From positions 1 to 57,930 of the forward strand of contig DATFGT010000010.1 of assembly GCA_035249175.1 (NCBI GenBank): DNA of 57,930 nt. The letters are read 5' to 3'. Source of the DNA: 66-474 sp035249175. Lineage in GTDB: Bacteria > Pseudomonadota > Gammaproteobacteria > Xanthomonadales > Rhodanobacteraceae. Position numbers and translations under genes: made by a program. This document shows, piece by piece, positions 9,373 through 20,084 of the stretch; within the stretch, counting starts at the first letter, position 1, and each line of letters opens with the position of its first letter. Below the pieces are notes generated by a model. It was not told the origin of the DNA. It made no database searches and saw nothing but the letters and a program-made list of their open reading frames with translations.

Positions 9373-9611
9373 GTCGATCACGTTTCCTGCATGGATCAAA
9401 ATCGCCCAAGCATAAGGCGTGCAGCGCAAGACGGGCAATGCGTGCAGCGTGCCGGTTGCCTCGCCGCCCACGAAGTGCCGGAAGTCACCGCGCTGCGGTG
9501 ACAGCGGTCATCTGCGCAAGCGGGATCGTCGAAGCATGTTCCGGGCCAACGCGGCGCGCGTCGTTTCACTTTTCAAACCAATGACATGCAACGGGCCGAC
9601 GCATGCCGGAT

Positions 9612-9644
9612 GTGTCCGCGGACGAGTCGCGGACACCGCGGACA
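9612..9644. promoter_or_regulatory. cluster of three TGTCCGCG half-sites, candidate TetR operator
   Basis: The half-site TGTCCGCG occurs at 9613-9620 and inverted (CGCGGACA) at 9628-9635 and 9637-9644. The first two form a perfect 9-7-9 inverted repeat (9612-9636). The cluster lies in the 361-bp region between pcm (start 9372) and the TetR gene (start 9734), where a divergent regulator would bind. The rest of this region contains no convincing gene. Confidence 0.45.
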
Positions 9645-9664
9645 GGGGATTGTGATCTGGGTCA

Positions 9665-9694
9665 TTCGGCCAAATATGTACTCAAGCGTATACT
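9665..9694 (+). promoter_or_regulatory. candidate promoter of the TetR gene
   Basis: A good -10, TATACT (9689-9694), is preceded 18 bp upstream by a weak -35, TTCGGC (9665-9670). It would place the transcript start about 30 bp before the TetR ATG. Pattern-based only. Confidence 0.35.
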
Positions 9695-9733
9695 AACCAT
9701 GCGCAATCCTCGACGAAACGTGTTTGCAAGCCC

Positions 9734-10375
9734 ATGAATGCCGTACCTGAACGTTGCAGTGGGCCCGGACGGCCCAAGGATCTGGGAAAGCGCGCCGCCA
9801 TCCTGGAAGCGGCCAAGCGCTTGTTCCCGCAACACGGTTTCGAGGGCACCAGCATGGATGCCGTCGCGGCCGAGGCCGGCGTTTCCAAGCTCACGGTGTA
9901 CAGCCACTTCGGTGGCAAGGAAGCGTTGTTCATCGAAACCGTGCGTTGCAAGTGCGATGGCCTGCTGCCCCGCACGCTGTTCGAAGTGGACGTGAACGCG
10001 CCGGTACGCGGACAGTTGCTCGGTGTCGCGCGGGCGTTTTTCGGGCTGATGATGAGCGGGGAGGCATTGGGCATGCACCGCACGCTGGTCGCGAGCTCCC
10101 AGCAATCGCCAAAGCTTGCCAAGCTGTTCTGGGAAGCCGGTCCCATGCAGGTGCAGGCCGCGCTTGCCGCGATGCTGCAGAAAGAAGTGGATGCCCGGCA
10201 GCTCGACATCACCGACACCCATCGCGCCGCCAGCCAGTTCTTTTCGCTGCTGAAGGGCGAGCACCACGCGCGCATGCTGTTCGGTTGCGGTCAACCCACC
10301 ACCGAGGAAGCCGAGGCGCACCTGGAAGCGACGGTGGACATGTTCCTTCGGGCTTATCAGTGCGATCGTCCCTGA
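9734..10375 (+). CDS. TetR/AcrR-family transcriptional regulator
   Basis: DNA-binding repressor of the TetR family, 213 residues. The N-terminal helix-turn-helix is clear: KRAAILEAAKRLFPQHGFEG, then TSMDAVAAEAGVSKLTVYSHF with the typical GGKEALF after it. The C-terminal ligand domain has no recognisable specificity. It diverges from pcm-tolC, and such regulators commonly control the neighbouring divergent unit and themselves. The half-site cluster at 9612-9644 is the obvious candidate operator. Confidence 0.9.
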   Translation: MNAVPERCSGPGRPKDLGKRAAILEAAKRLFPQHGFEGTSMDAVAAEAGVSKLTVYSHFGGKEALFIETVRCKCDGLLPRTLFEVDVNAPVRGQLLGVARAFFGLMMSGEALGMHRTLVASSQQSPKLAKLFWEAGPMQVQAALAAMLQKEVDARQLDITDTHRAASQFFSLLKGEHHARMLFGCGQPTTEEAEAHLEATVDMFLRAYQCDRP

Positions 10376-10536
10376 TCGCTGCTTCGCCGAGGCAAAACTC
10401 AACCATCGTGACCCTCGGTCAACTGCGCCAGAACGGCCGTCCCTGTCCTGACTTCTCACAGCAGCCGCTTCGAATGGCTTTCACTGGCGCATGACGGCAC
10501 TTGAAGCGCGCGCGTTCGCCATCGACCCATAAACAT

Positions 10537-10557
10537 GCTTCAATATCGCATTGAAGC
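10537..10557. repeat. perfect 8-bp inverted repeat overlapping the riboswitch P1 strand
   Basis: GCTTCAAT (10537-10544), a 5-base loop, then ATTGAAGC (10550-10557). The right arm contains GAAGC, which is also the 5' strand of the TPP riboswitch P1 helix. The two pairings exclude each other if transcription starts upstream of 10537. Confidence 0.5.
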
Positions 10558-10633
10558 GGGGGTGCCGGCGACCATCCGGCTGAGACAGACCCTTCGAACC
10601 TGGTTCGGTTAGTACCGATGTAGGGAGCTTCGC
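10551..10633 (+). promoter_or_regulatory. TPP riboswitch (THI element)
   Basis: Thiamine pyrophosphate aptamer upstream of thiC. The conserved blocks are present in order: GGGGGTGCC, CGGCTGAGA, ACCCTTCGAACCTGG, then GTACCGATGTAGGGA. The closing helix P1 is GAAGC (10553-10557) with GCTTC (10627-10631). Thiamine biosynthesis downstream confirms the assignment. With about 130 bases to the thiC start and no poly-U terminator, control is more likely of translation start than of termination. Confidence 0.95.
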
Positions 10634-10667
10634 CGCACGTCGTTTGCTTGCGTGCGCTTGGCGCCAC

Positions 10668-10754
10668 CCGTTTTGATATGCGAATCCCTTCGCGGCCCCG
10701 GCACGTCCGTGCGGACTTTCGCGAAGCAGGTTTCGCTGACCTACATCAAACGGG
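10668..10754 (+). promoter_or_regulatory. nested hairpins between riboswitch and thiC start, likely expression platform
   Basis: CCCGTTTTGAT (10668-10678) can pair with ATCAAACGGG (10745-10754) with one bulged base, covering the GGGA that lies nine bases before the thiC ATG. Inside it, CTTCGCG (10688-10694) pairs perfectly with CGCGAAG (10720-10726), and GCAC/GTGC forms an apical hairpin at 10701-10712. This would bury the ribosome-binding region. A role downstream of ligand binding is inferred. Confidence 0.45.
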
Positions 10755-10764
10755 ATCGACGCCA

Positions 10765-12642
<1,878 letters not shown>

Positions 12643-12751
12643 TAGTTGTATTCAATCAATGCGATCGAAACCATGAGTTGGCGCCGGTCACGAAGCCGGG
12701 GTTAGACTGATCGTCCCTCTATACAGCGCATGCAGCGAAAGGAGTAATGCG

Positions 12752-13336
12752 ATGGCTACCAAGAGCAAGCCATTTCTGACCGACATCCAGACCATTCGCA
12801 GGCGCGCGCGCGAACACATTCAGAAGGGCGCGGTCACCGAGAGTTACAAGGCTGATCGCGAAACGGTCATCCAGCTTTTGAACGAGGCGCTCGCGACCGA
12901 GATCGTGTGCGTGCTGCGGTACAAGTACCACTACTACATGGCCTCCGGCATCAATGCCAAGAGCGTCGCCGCGGAATTTCTGGAACATGCCAATGAGGAA
13001 CAGGGCCATGCCGACCAGATTTCGCAGCGCATCACCCAACTTGAAGGCGCGCCCAACCTGTCGCCCGATGGTCTCTTGACCCGCAGCCATTCCGAATACG
13101 TCGAAGGGGACGACCTGGTCGACATGATCAAGGAAGACCTGGTCGCCGAGCGCATCGCCATCGAAACCTACAGCGAAATGGTCCGTTACCTCGGCGATGG
13201 CGATCCGACCACCCGGCGGATGATGGAGGAGATTCTGGCGATGGAAGAAGAGCATGCCGAGGATCTGTCGACCATGCTCGCGGAACTGGGCCACAAGGGC
13301 GAACCGGCCAAGCCGCGGCCGGAAAAACACCACTAA
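12752..13336 (+). CDS. bacterioferritin-like ferritin-fold protein
   Basis: Predicted di-iron four-helix protein for iron storage or detoxification. The 194-residue product has the ferritin ligands in order: LLNEALATEI, HANEEQGHADQI (ExxH), EDLVAERIAIETY and MEEEHAEDL (ExxH). The N-terminal 30 residues are basic and the C-terminus is Lys/Pro-rich. A strong AAAGGAG (12738-12744) precedes ATG 12752. A possible promoter is TTGGCG with a TAGACT -10 just upstream of 12715. Whether it forms 24-mers or a smaller cage cannot be told from this. Confidence 0.85.
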   Translation: MATKSKPFLTDIQTIRRRAREHIQKGAVTESYKADRETVIQLLNEALATEIVCVLRYKYHYYMASGINAKSVAAEFLEHANEEQGHADQISQRITQLEGAPNLSPDGLLTRSHSEYVEGDDLVDMIKEDLVAERIAIETYSEMVRYLGDGDPTTRRMMEEILAMEEEHAEDLSTMLAELGHKGEPAKPRPEKHH

Positions 13337-13418
13337 TCTCGTACGCTGACCTTAGTCTGGTTCGCTGTCGGGCCATGTCCCGGCAGCGGGTCGCGCCTGC
13401 CCGGGATTGCCGCTGCCG

Positions 13419-14999
13419 ATGAATACTTCGAGTGCTGCCGACGATTCCCGCCCGTGGCGCTGGCTGGCGCTGTGGTGCGCGTTGTTGTTGCCGCTGGCGG
13501 TCCTGTTTCCCCCGATTCCCATCGACGAGACGCGTTATCTCACCGCCGCGTGGGAGATGTTCAATTCCGGCCAGTGGCTGGTGCCCACCGTCAATGGCGC
13601 GTGGTATTCCGACAAATCGCCGCTGTTGTTCTGGCTGATCGCGGGCGGCTGGGAGATCGTCGGCGTGCACACCTGGGTGGCGCGCATCGAGGCGTTGATC
13701 GTCGCGCTCGGCATGCTGCTGACGTTGCGTCGGTTGGCCGCACGGCTCGGGATGGATGCCCGCGGTGCCGAGACCGCGATGTGGTTCCTGGCCGGGTGCC
13801 TCGGCTTCACCGTGTTCAGCACCGCGATCATGTTCGACCTGTTGCTCTCGCTCACGGTGTTGGGTGCGTTGCACGCGTTGCTGGACCTCGATGAGACGCG
13901 ATGGAAGCGTGGCATCGTGTTGCTGGGCGTGATGGTCGGGCTCGGCATCCTCGCCAAGGGCCCGGTGATGCTGCTGCACCTCGTTGCCGTCGCGGTGCTG
14001 GCGCCCTTGTGGAGCGATACCGCGCGGATGCACAGGGTGCGCTGGTACTTCGCATTGCTTGCCGGCTTGCTGATTGGTGTGGCCATCGCGCTGTGCTGGC
14101 TGTTGCCGGCGGCGTGGTACGCGGGACCATCCTATTGGCAACCGTTGCTGGACAAGGTCACCGGCCGCATCGCCAAGAGCTTCGCACACAGCCGACCGTG
14201 GTGGTGGTACTTGCCGCTGGTACCGGTGCTGCTGCTGCCGTGGCTGTTGACGTTACGCGCGCCGCGTACGGCGTGGACCGGTTTGTGGCGTGGTCGTTTC
14301 GGACGGTTCCTCTGGTGCTGGTGGGTCGTGCCATTCGTCGCGTTCTGCGCGATCAGCGGCAAGCAGATCCATTACCTGCTGCCGCTGCTGCCGGCGTGGG
14401 CGCTGGCGGGTGCATGGTTGTTGCAACAGTCCGGCGCGCGCCTGCGACCACTGTTGTTCGTCCTGCTCGCGGTGCTCGCGGCAATGGGGATCGCAGTATT
14501 GCCCTGGCAGGCGGCGAAGATGTTCGACTATCCGGCGCAGTCCCCGATTGCCGTCTTCGCATCGGTTGGTTTGATCGTCGGGGTTGGCGTGTGGCGCCTG
14601 TGGGGGCGTGATGCGCGCTCGCTGGCATTGTCCGCGACCGCGCTGGCCTCGGCGGCCATGCTGGCAGGTGCGCTGGCGTATCTGCCCGCGTTGGACGTGC
14701 GCCCCGAAGCTGCGTTCGTGGAACAGACATTGCAGGCCCACTTGCCGGTCGCGCACGTCGAATGGCACAACGGTCTGTTCGGTTACACCGGGCGCCTGCG
14801 CCAGCCGCTGCCGTGGATTCCACGCGACCAAGTGCAGGCGTGGTGCCGCGCGCACCCCGACGGCATCCTGTTGACCAGCGATCGTAGCTCCGAGCCGGGT
14901 GACGTGAAGCCGTTTCGAACGTGGCCTTATTTCCTTTCCGGCAACCATCGCGTCGCCGCATGGCGCGCGCGGCAAATACTGGCGGCAGGCGCACACTGA
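13419..14999 (+). CDS. GT39-type membrane glycosyltransferase (ArnT/PMT-like)
   Basis: Polytopic inner-membrane protein of 526 residues related to dolichyl- or undecaprenyl-phosphate-sugar transferases such as ArnT. The first periplasmic loop carries the acidic motif PIDETRYLTAAWEM, followed by YSDKSPLLFWLIAGGW, both hallmarks of this family. About 11-12 hydrophobic segments follow, then a soluble C-terminal part. Such enzymes transfer a lipid-linked sugar to lipid A, protein or another acceptor; the acceptor cannot be read from sequence. ATG 13419 is chosen over a TTG four codons upstream. Confidence 0.82.
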   Translation: MNTSSAADDSRPWRWLALWCALLLPLAVLFPPIPIDETRYLTAAWEMFNSGQWLVPTVNGAWYSDKSPLLFWLIAGGWEIVGVHTWVARIEALIVALGMLLTLRRLAARLGMDARGAETAMWFLAGCLGFTVFSTAIMFDLLLSLTVLGALHALLDLDETRWKRGIVLLGVMVGLGILAKGPVMLLHLVAVAVLAPLWSDTARMHRVRWYFALLAGLLIGVAIALCWLLPAAWYAGPSYWQPLLDKVTGRIAKSFAHSRPWWWYLPLVPVLLLPWLLTLRAPRTAWTGLWRGRFGRFLWCWWVVPFVAFCAISGKQIHYLLPLLPAWALAGAWLLQQSGARLRPLLFVLLAVLAAMGIAVLPWQAAKMFDYPAQSPIAVFASVGLIVGVGVWRLWGRDARSLALSATALASAAMLAGALAYLPALDVRPEAAFVEQTLQAHLPVAHVEWHNGLFGYTGRLRQPLPWIPRDQVQAWCRAHPDGILLTSDRSSEPGDVKPFRTWPYFLSGNHRVAAWRARQILAAGAH

Positions 15000-15065
15000 C
15001 CTTCGTCACGTGCAATCGCGCGGCGGCAGGGCTACGCTCGGCGGTTGCCATTGGAGGGAAACATC

Positions 15066-16538
15066 ATGCTGCGCATCCGCACGCTGTCCACTCTGGTCGC
15101 CGGTGCCCTGGTGACCGCCGCGGCTTTCGCCGCGCCGCCACCCGTGAATACCCATCCCGAATTGCACGCAATCGCGGGCATGGTGAAGGCGTCCAACCTG
15201 CACGCGACCGACTCCGCTTTGGTCGGCTTCGGCACCCGTCACACGCTTTCGACCACCACTTCGAAAACACGCGGCATTGGTGCCGCGCGACGCTGGGTGG
15301 CGTCGCAGTTCGAGACGATTTCGAAAGGCTGCGGTGGCTGCCTGGAGATCGTGAAACCGTCGCAGGTGTTCACCGGCGAGCGCATGCCCAAGGCGGGCGC
15401 CGAAGTGATCGACGTCGTCGCGATCCAGCGCGGCACCAGCGACCCGGATCGCGTGATCGTGATGACGGCGCACCTCGATTCGCGCCGCAGCGATGTGATG
15501 GATGCAACCGGCGACTCGCCGGGTGCCAACGATGATGCGGCCGGCGTCGCCGCGCTGATCGAAACCGCGCGCGTATTGTCGAAATACAAATTCCCCGCAA
15601 CGCTGGTGTATTCCGCCGATTCCGGGGAAGAGCAGGGCCTCTACGGTGGCAAGATCATCGCGCAGTACGCGGTCGATCACGGCTGGGACGTCGAAGCCAA
15701 CCTCAACAATGACATGGTCGGCAACTCGCACGGCGGCAACGGCGCCTACGATCCGCACACGATCCGCGTGTTCTCGGAAGGCACCAAGTCCAACGAGACG
15801 CTCGAGCAGGCTGCGTATCGCCGTTACCACGGCGGCGGCGTGGATTCGCCATCGCGCAACATCGCGCGCTACATGCAAGCGCTGGCCGAGCAGTACCTCG
15901 ACGATTTCCGTGTGCGGATGGTTTACCGTACCGACCGTTGGGGACGTTCGGGCGACCAGGTGCCGTTTCTTGAACAGGGTTTCCCCGCAGTACGGTTGTC
16001 CGAATCGAACGAGGATTACGATCGCCAGCACCAGAACGTGAGGGTCGAAAATGGCGTGCACTATGGCGACGTGGTGTCGGGCGTGGATTTTGACTACCTC
16101 GCCAATGTCACGCGGCTCGATGCGATCACGATGGCGTCCCTGGCGATGGCCCCGCCGCCGCCCGAGCTTGGCGTGAAGGGCGCCGTGGCCTACGACACCA
16201 CGCTGTCCTGGAAACCGTCGGCTGGCGCGGCGAGCTACAACGCGTGGTGGCGCGAAACCACCGCGCCGCAATGGCAGCATGTGCAGAAGGCGGGCGACGC
16301 CGATTCGGTGGTATTGAAGAACATCATCCTGGATGATTTCTTCTTCGGCGTGTCGGCGGTGAGCAGGGACGGTTGGGAAAGCCCCGTCGAATTTCCCGGT
16401 TACGCCGGCAGCTTCGCGCGTTCGCCCAAACTCGGTCCGGGCGGCAAACCGGCGAACGAGTTGTATCCCAGTCTGTTCGGAAAATACGGCGGTGATGCGG
16501 TCGGCGAACCTTCATGGCGGAAGAAACCGGGCGGGTGA
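15066..16538 (+). CDS. secreted M28-family zinc metallopeptidase
   Basis: Exported aminopeptidase-like enzyme of 490 residues. A signal peptide (MLRIRTLSTLVAGALVTAAAFA) is followed by the M28 zinc ligands in order: MTAHLDSR, PGANDDAAG, the catalytic ADSGEEQG, NNDMVG and, late, YDRQHQNV. After residue 370 comes an extra C-terminal beta domain resembling fibronectin type III (TLSWKPSAGAASYNAWWRE). The Shine-Dalgarno GGAGGGAA fixes ATG 15066. Substrate unknown. Confidence 0.92.
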   Translation: MLRIRTLSTLVAGALVTAAAFAAPPPVNTHPELHAIAGMVKASNLHATDSALVGFGTRHTLSTTTSKTRGIGAARRWVASQFETISKGCGGCLEIVKPSQVFTGERMPKAGAEVIDVVAIQRGTSDPDRVIVMTAHLDSRRSDVMDATGDSPGANDDAAGVAALIETARVLSKYKFPATLVYSADSGEEQGLYGGKIIAQYAVDHGWDVEANLNNDMVGNSHGGNGAYDPHTIRVFSEGTKSNETLEQAAYRRYHGGGVDSPSRNIARYMQALAEQYLDDFRVRMVYRTDRWGRSGDQVPFLEQGFPAVRLSESNEDYDRQHQNVRVENGVHYGDVVSGVDFDYLANVTRLDAITMASLAMAPPPPELGVKGAVAYDTTLSWKPSAGAASYNAWWRETTAPQWQHVQKAGDADSVVLKNIILDDFFFGVSAVSRDGWESPVEFPGYAGSFARSPKLGPGGKPANELYPSLFGKYGGDAVGEPSWRKKPGG

Positions 16539-16644
16539 TGCTCAGGGACATTTTTCCGTTCGATGGGCTGGTGTCGTCTTCCAACGGTCGTCCGTCCGGG
16601 CGAGACGGAGCATTGCGATCTGCTGACGTCCATGGCAACGCGAG

Positions 16645-19161
16645 TCAGTGACGTGGCTTGGCGCGATGGGTGGGCAGGGCACGCCAAGGATCATCCGGCC
16701 ACGGATGGCGCGGATAGCGTCCCTTCAATTCCTTTTTTACTTCGGGATAGGTGCGGTCCCAGAAGCCGCGCAGGTCCTGCGTCACCTGGATGGGCCGGCC
16801 GGCAGGTGAGAGAAGATGCAGCATCACCGGCACACGGCCGTTGGCGACGCGCGGAGTTTCGGCAAGCCCGAACAATTCCTGCAGCTTGACGGCGAGCACC
16901 GGCGAGGCGGTTGCTTCGTCGCTGTGCGTGGCCACGGCGTAGTCGAGCTTGCGCGTCATTCCGCTCGGCACCGTGATCGCGTCGGGCGCGGCTTCGTCCA
17001 GCAATTTGCGCTGTGGCCAGTCGAGCAAGCCTGCAAACGCGTTCGACAAGGCCTCCGGCGACAGCGCATCCAGCTTGCGCTTGCCGGTCAGCGTCGGCGC
17101 AAGCCAGGCTTCCAGCGAATCCAGCAGCGCCGTATCGGAAACATCCGGCAAGCCGGCATCAGGCATGACCCGGCGCAACCATCCGACGCGCGCGCGCAAG
17201 CGCATGGCCGCGTCGCTCCACGGCAGTGCGGCCACGCCGCGTGCGCGGATGGTCGCCAGCAATGCCGGAAGGGCGTCGTCCAAGCTAGCCGGAACGGCGC
17301 GCCGTTCCAGCGCGATCGCGTCGAAGCGTGTTTCTTCGAAGGCTTCGACCACATCGCTCGCATTCACTCGCACCACGCGTTCGCGTTTGAACCGCTGCGG
17401 GTAATCGCGTTCCAGCAGCGCGGCGTCGAAGGGTGCGGCCGCAAGAATCAAACTGTCGCGGGTGTCGAAGCGCGCCTCCACGACGACGAGCCAGGGTTCG
17501 CCGAACAATCCCGATGCTTCGTGCAAGCGTGCGCCGCGGCCGTTCGCGAGCTGGTAGCGGCGCGGATCTTTTTTACCCTGCCTGGCAATCCGGTCGGGGA
17601 ACGCGTGCAGCAACAGATTGCCCACGCTCAGCGCATCGGGTGTTCCGCTGGCACCATGCCGGGTGCCGAGGCGCTTGCGCCAACCGCGCGCGGATTGTTC
17701 GATGGCGGACAACGCGCCGGTGTCGGCATTGCGCACCGCACGCGTACCACCATCGCGGTATCGGTGCAACGCAGCTACGCGCGCGCGCAAGTCGTCGTTG
17801 AAATCGCCGCGCAGCGGCGAGCGCGCTTCGACCAACGCGAGCAGATCGGCGGTCAGCGGGCGCAATGCGTCCGGGGCGCGCAGCGCCGCCGAGGCCATGC
17901 GCGGATTGGCGCCCAGTTGCAACATGTCGCGGCCCAATGCAGTGATGCGTAGCTCGGTATCGATCGCACCAAGCCGTTGCAGCAGGCCGCGCGCCGCGGA
18001 CAAGGCGCCCGCGGGGGGTGCGTCCAGCCATTGCAGCGCCGACGCCGCATCGGCGCCGACGCCCCACGCGGCCAGTTCCAACGCGAGTCCGGACAACTCG
18101 GCCTGTGCAAGCTCCGGCGTGCGCGATGCTTCGAGGCGCTTGCTTTCCGGCCACAGTCGGTAAGCGTTGCCGGGCGCGATCCGGCCCGCGCGTCCGGCGC
18201 GCTGGTCGGCCGACGCCTGGGAGATGTTGACGGTCGCGAGCCGCGTGAAACCCGAGTTCGGGTCGAAACGCGGTTCACGTGCCAATCCTGCGTCGATCAC
18301 CGCCCGTACGCCCGCCACGGTAATCGAGGATTCGGCAACGTTCGTCGCAAGGATCACGCGACGCCTGCCCGCATCGGCCGGCGCCAGCGCGGCCTGCTGG
18401 TCGGCCAACGATAGTTCGCCGTGCAGCGGCAGGACTTCGACCTGCGGAGTGGATTCCGCCACCATCCCTTGCGCCTGCGCGATCTCGCGACGTCCCGGCA
18501 AGAACACCAAAACATCCCCGGCAGTCTCCTCGACTGCCTGCTGCACGGTGCGGCGCAACTGCGCGAGTTCGTTTTCGCCGCGTCGCGTGGCCGGGTATTC
18601 GATGCGGACGTGAAAGGCGCGGCCTTCGCTGCGCAACACCGGGGCGGACAACCACTCCGCGACACGCGTGCCCTCCAGCGTCGCCGACATCACCACGATG
18701 CGCAGGTCGGGACGCAGGCTGGCTTGTACATCCAGCGCCAACGCGGCACCCAAGTCGCCCGCCAAGTGCCGCTCATGGAATTCGTCGAACACGATCGCGC
18801 CGACCGCCGGCAGTTCCGGATCGTCCTGCAACATCCGTGTCAGGATGCCTTCGGTCACGACTTCGATGCGGGTGGCGCCGGACACGCGTGACTCGAAACG
18901 GATGCGGTAGCCGATCGTCTGCCCCACCGCTTCGCCGCGCTGCGCAGCCATGAATTCCGCCGCCGCGCGAGCCGCGATCCGGCGTGGTTCCAGCATCACG
19001 ATTTTCTTGCCGTCCAACCATGGCTCGTCGAGCAACGCGGGCGGCACCTGTGTGGTTTTGCCTGCACCGGGAGGCGCCTCCAGCACCAGCCGCGGATGCG
19101 CAGCGAGACTCTCGCGAATGCGCGGCAGCAGGGGAGTGATCGGAAATACTTCGCCGTTCAT
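16645..19161 (-). CDS. hrpB: ATP-dependent RNA helicase HrpB
   Basis: DEAH-type helicase of 838 residues, the size of E. coli HrpB. Walker A is APPGAGKTTQVP, the Walker B/DEAH box is DEFHER, motif III is MSATLEG, and motif VI is QRAGRAGR. The HrpB-specific C-terminal domain is present to the end. The role in proteobacteria is not well defined; some relatives affect mRNA processing. It diverges from tatD with 65 bp between the starts and converges with the M28 gene. Confidence 0.95.
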   Translation of the reverse strand: MNGEVFPITPLLPRIRESLAAHPRLVLEAPPGAGKTTQVPPALLDEPWLDGKKIVMLEPRRIAARAAAEFMAAQRGEAVGQTIGYRIRFESRVSGATRIEVVTEGILTRMLQDDPELPAVGAIVFDEFHERHLAGDLGAALALDVQASLRPDLRIVVMSATLEGTRVAEWLSAPVLRSEGRAFHVRIEYPATRRGENELAQLRRTVQQAVEETAGDVLVFLPGRREIAQAQGMVAESTPQVEVLPLHGELSLADQQAALAPADAGRRRVILATNVAESSITVAGVRAVIDAGLAREPRFDPNSGFTRLATVNISQASADQRAGRAGRIAPGNAYRLWPESKRLEASRTPELAQAELSGLALELAAWGVGADAASALQWLDAPPAGALSAARGLLQRLGAIDTELRITALGRDMLQLGANPRMASAALRAPDALRPLTADLLALVEARSPLRGDFNDDLRARVAALHRYRDGGTRAVRNADTGALSAIEQSARGWRKRLGTRHGASGTPDALSVGNLLLHAFPDRIARQGKKDPRRYQLANGRGARLHEASGLFGEPWLVVVEARFDTRDSLILAAAPFDAALLERDYPQRFKRERVVRVNASDVVEAFEETRFDAIALERRAVPASLDDALPALLATIRARGVAALPWSDAAMRLRARVGWLRRVMPDAGLPDVSDTALLDSLEAWLAPTLTGKRKLDALSPEALSNAFAGLLDWPQRKLLDEAAPDAITVPSGMTRKLDYAVATHSDEATASPVLAVKLQELFGLAETPRVANGRVPVMLHLLSPAGRPIQVTQDLRGFWDRTYPEVKKELKGRYPRHPWPDDPWRALPTHRAKPRH

Positions 19162-19226
19162 TGTGGGATTGGGGGAATGATCCCGATATTCTCCATGACG
19201 AAACCCTTGGTGTCCGCATCACATAC

Positions 19227-20027
19227 ATGGCCTGCCTGCACCTGATCGACATCGGCGCCAATCTCACCCATGAATCCTTCCGCCATGATTTCGACGCGGT
19301 GCTGGATCGTGCGCGCGAGGCCGGCGTCGAGCAGATGATCGTCACCGGCGCGTCGCGCGCGGGCAGCGAACACGCCCTGGAACTCGCGCGCAAACGTCCC
19401 GGCACGCTCTACGCCACTGCGGGCGTGCACCCGCATCATGCCGGTGACTACGGCGCGGAGACCGACGCGCTGCTGCGCGTGCTGGCGCGTGAGCCGGAAG
19501 TGGTGGCGGTGGGCGAGACGGGGCTGGATTATTTCCGCGATCTGTCGCCGCGTCCCGCGCAACGCGCGGCATTCGAAAAACAACTCGCGATTGCCATTGA
19601 ACTCGGCATGCCGCTGTTCCTGCACCAGCGCGACGCGCACGACGATTTTTTTGCACTGCTGAAGTCCGCGCGCGATCGCGTGCCCGGCGCGGTGGTGCAT
19701 TGCTTCACCGATGATCGCCGCGCGCTGTTCGATTACCTCGACCTCGATTGTCACATCGGCATCACCGGCTGGGTCTGTGACGAACGCCGGGGCACGCATC
19801 TGCGCGAGTTGGTGCGCGCCATACCCGCCAACCGCCTGTTGCTGGAAACCGATGCGCCTTACCTGTTGCCGCGCGACATCCGGCCACCGCCGTCGGATCG
19901 CCGCAATGAACCGATGCATCTCGCGCACATCTGCGAGGCCGTGGCGCGCGAACGCGGCGAAGAGCCGCAAGCCACTGCCGAACAGACGACCACGAACGCC
20001 CGCGTGTTTTTTGGCATCGAGCAATAG
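19227..20027 (+). CDS. tatD: TatD-family metal-dependent hydrolase
   Basis: Cytoplasmic TIM-barrel hydrolase, 266 residues, related to TatD DNases. Metal-binding motifs are DIGANLTHESF (replacing HxH), GVHPHHA, GETGLDYFR, PLFLHQRDAH, VVHCFTDD and LLLETDAPYL. The first motif has NxT instead of HxH, which is typical of TatD proper rather than YcfH. ATG 19227 is used because the upstream extension overlaps the hrpB start region. Ends in TAG. Confidence 0.92.
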   Translation: MACLHLIDIGANLTHESFRHDFDAVLDRAREAGVEQMIVTGASRAGSEHALELARKRPGTLYATAGVHPHHAGDYGAETDALLRVLAREPEVVAVGETGLDYFRDLSPRPAQRAAFEKQLAIAIELGMPLFLHQRDAHDDFFALLKSARDRVPGAVVHCFTDDRRALFDYLDLDCHIGITGWVCDERRGTHLRELVRAIPANRLLLETDAPYLLPRDIRPPPSDRRNEPMHLAHICEAVARERGEEPQATAEQTTTNARVFFGIEQ

Positions 20028-20053
20028 GGCGGGAGGAGCGCAGCGATCCCGCC
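20028..20053. repeat. inverted repeat between convergent genes
   Basis: GGCGGGA (20028-20034) and TCCCGCC (20047-20053) around a 12-base loop, immediately after tatD and before the convergent methyltransferase. There is no T-tract, so it is more like a small dispersed repeat or a bidirectional block than a canonical terminator. Confidence 0.4.
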
Positions 20054-20084
20054 ACCGGGTTCCCGGAGGCGTTGCCACCCGTCC

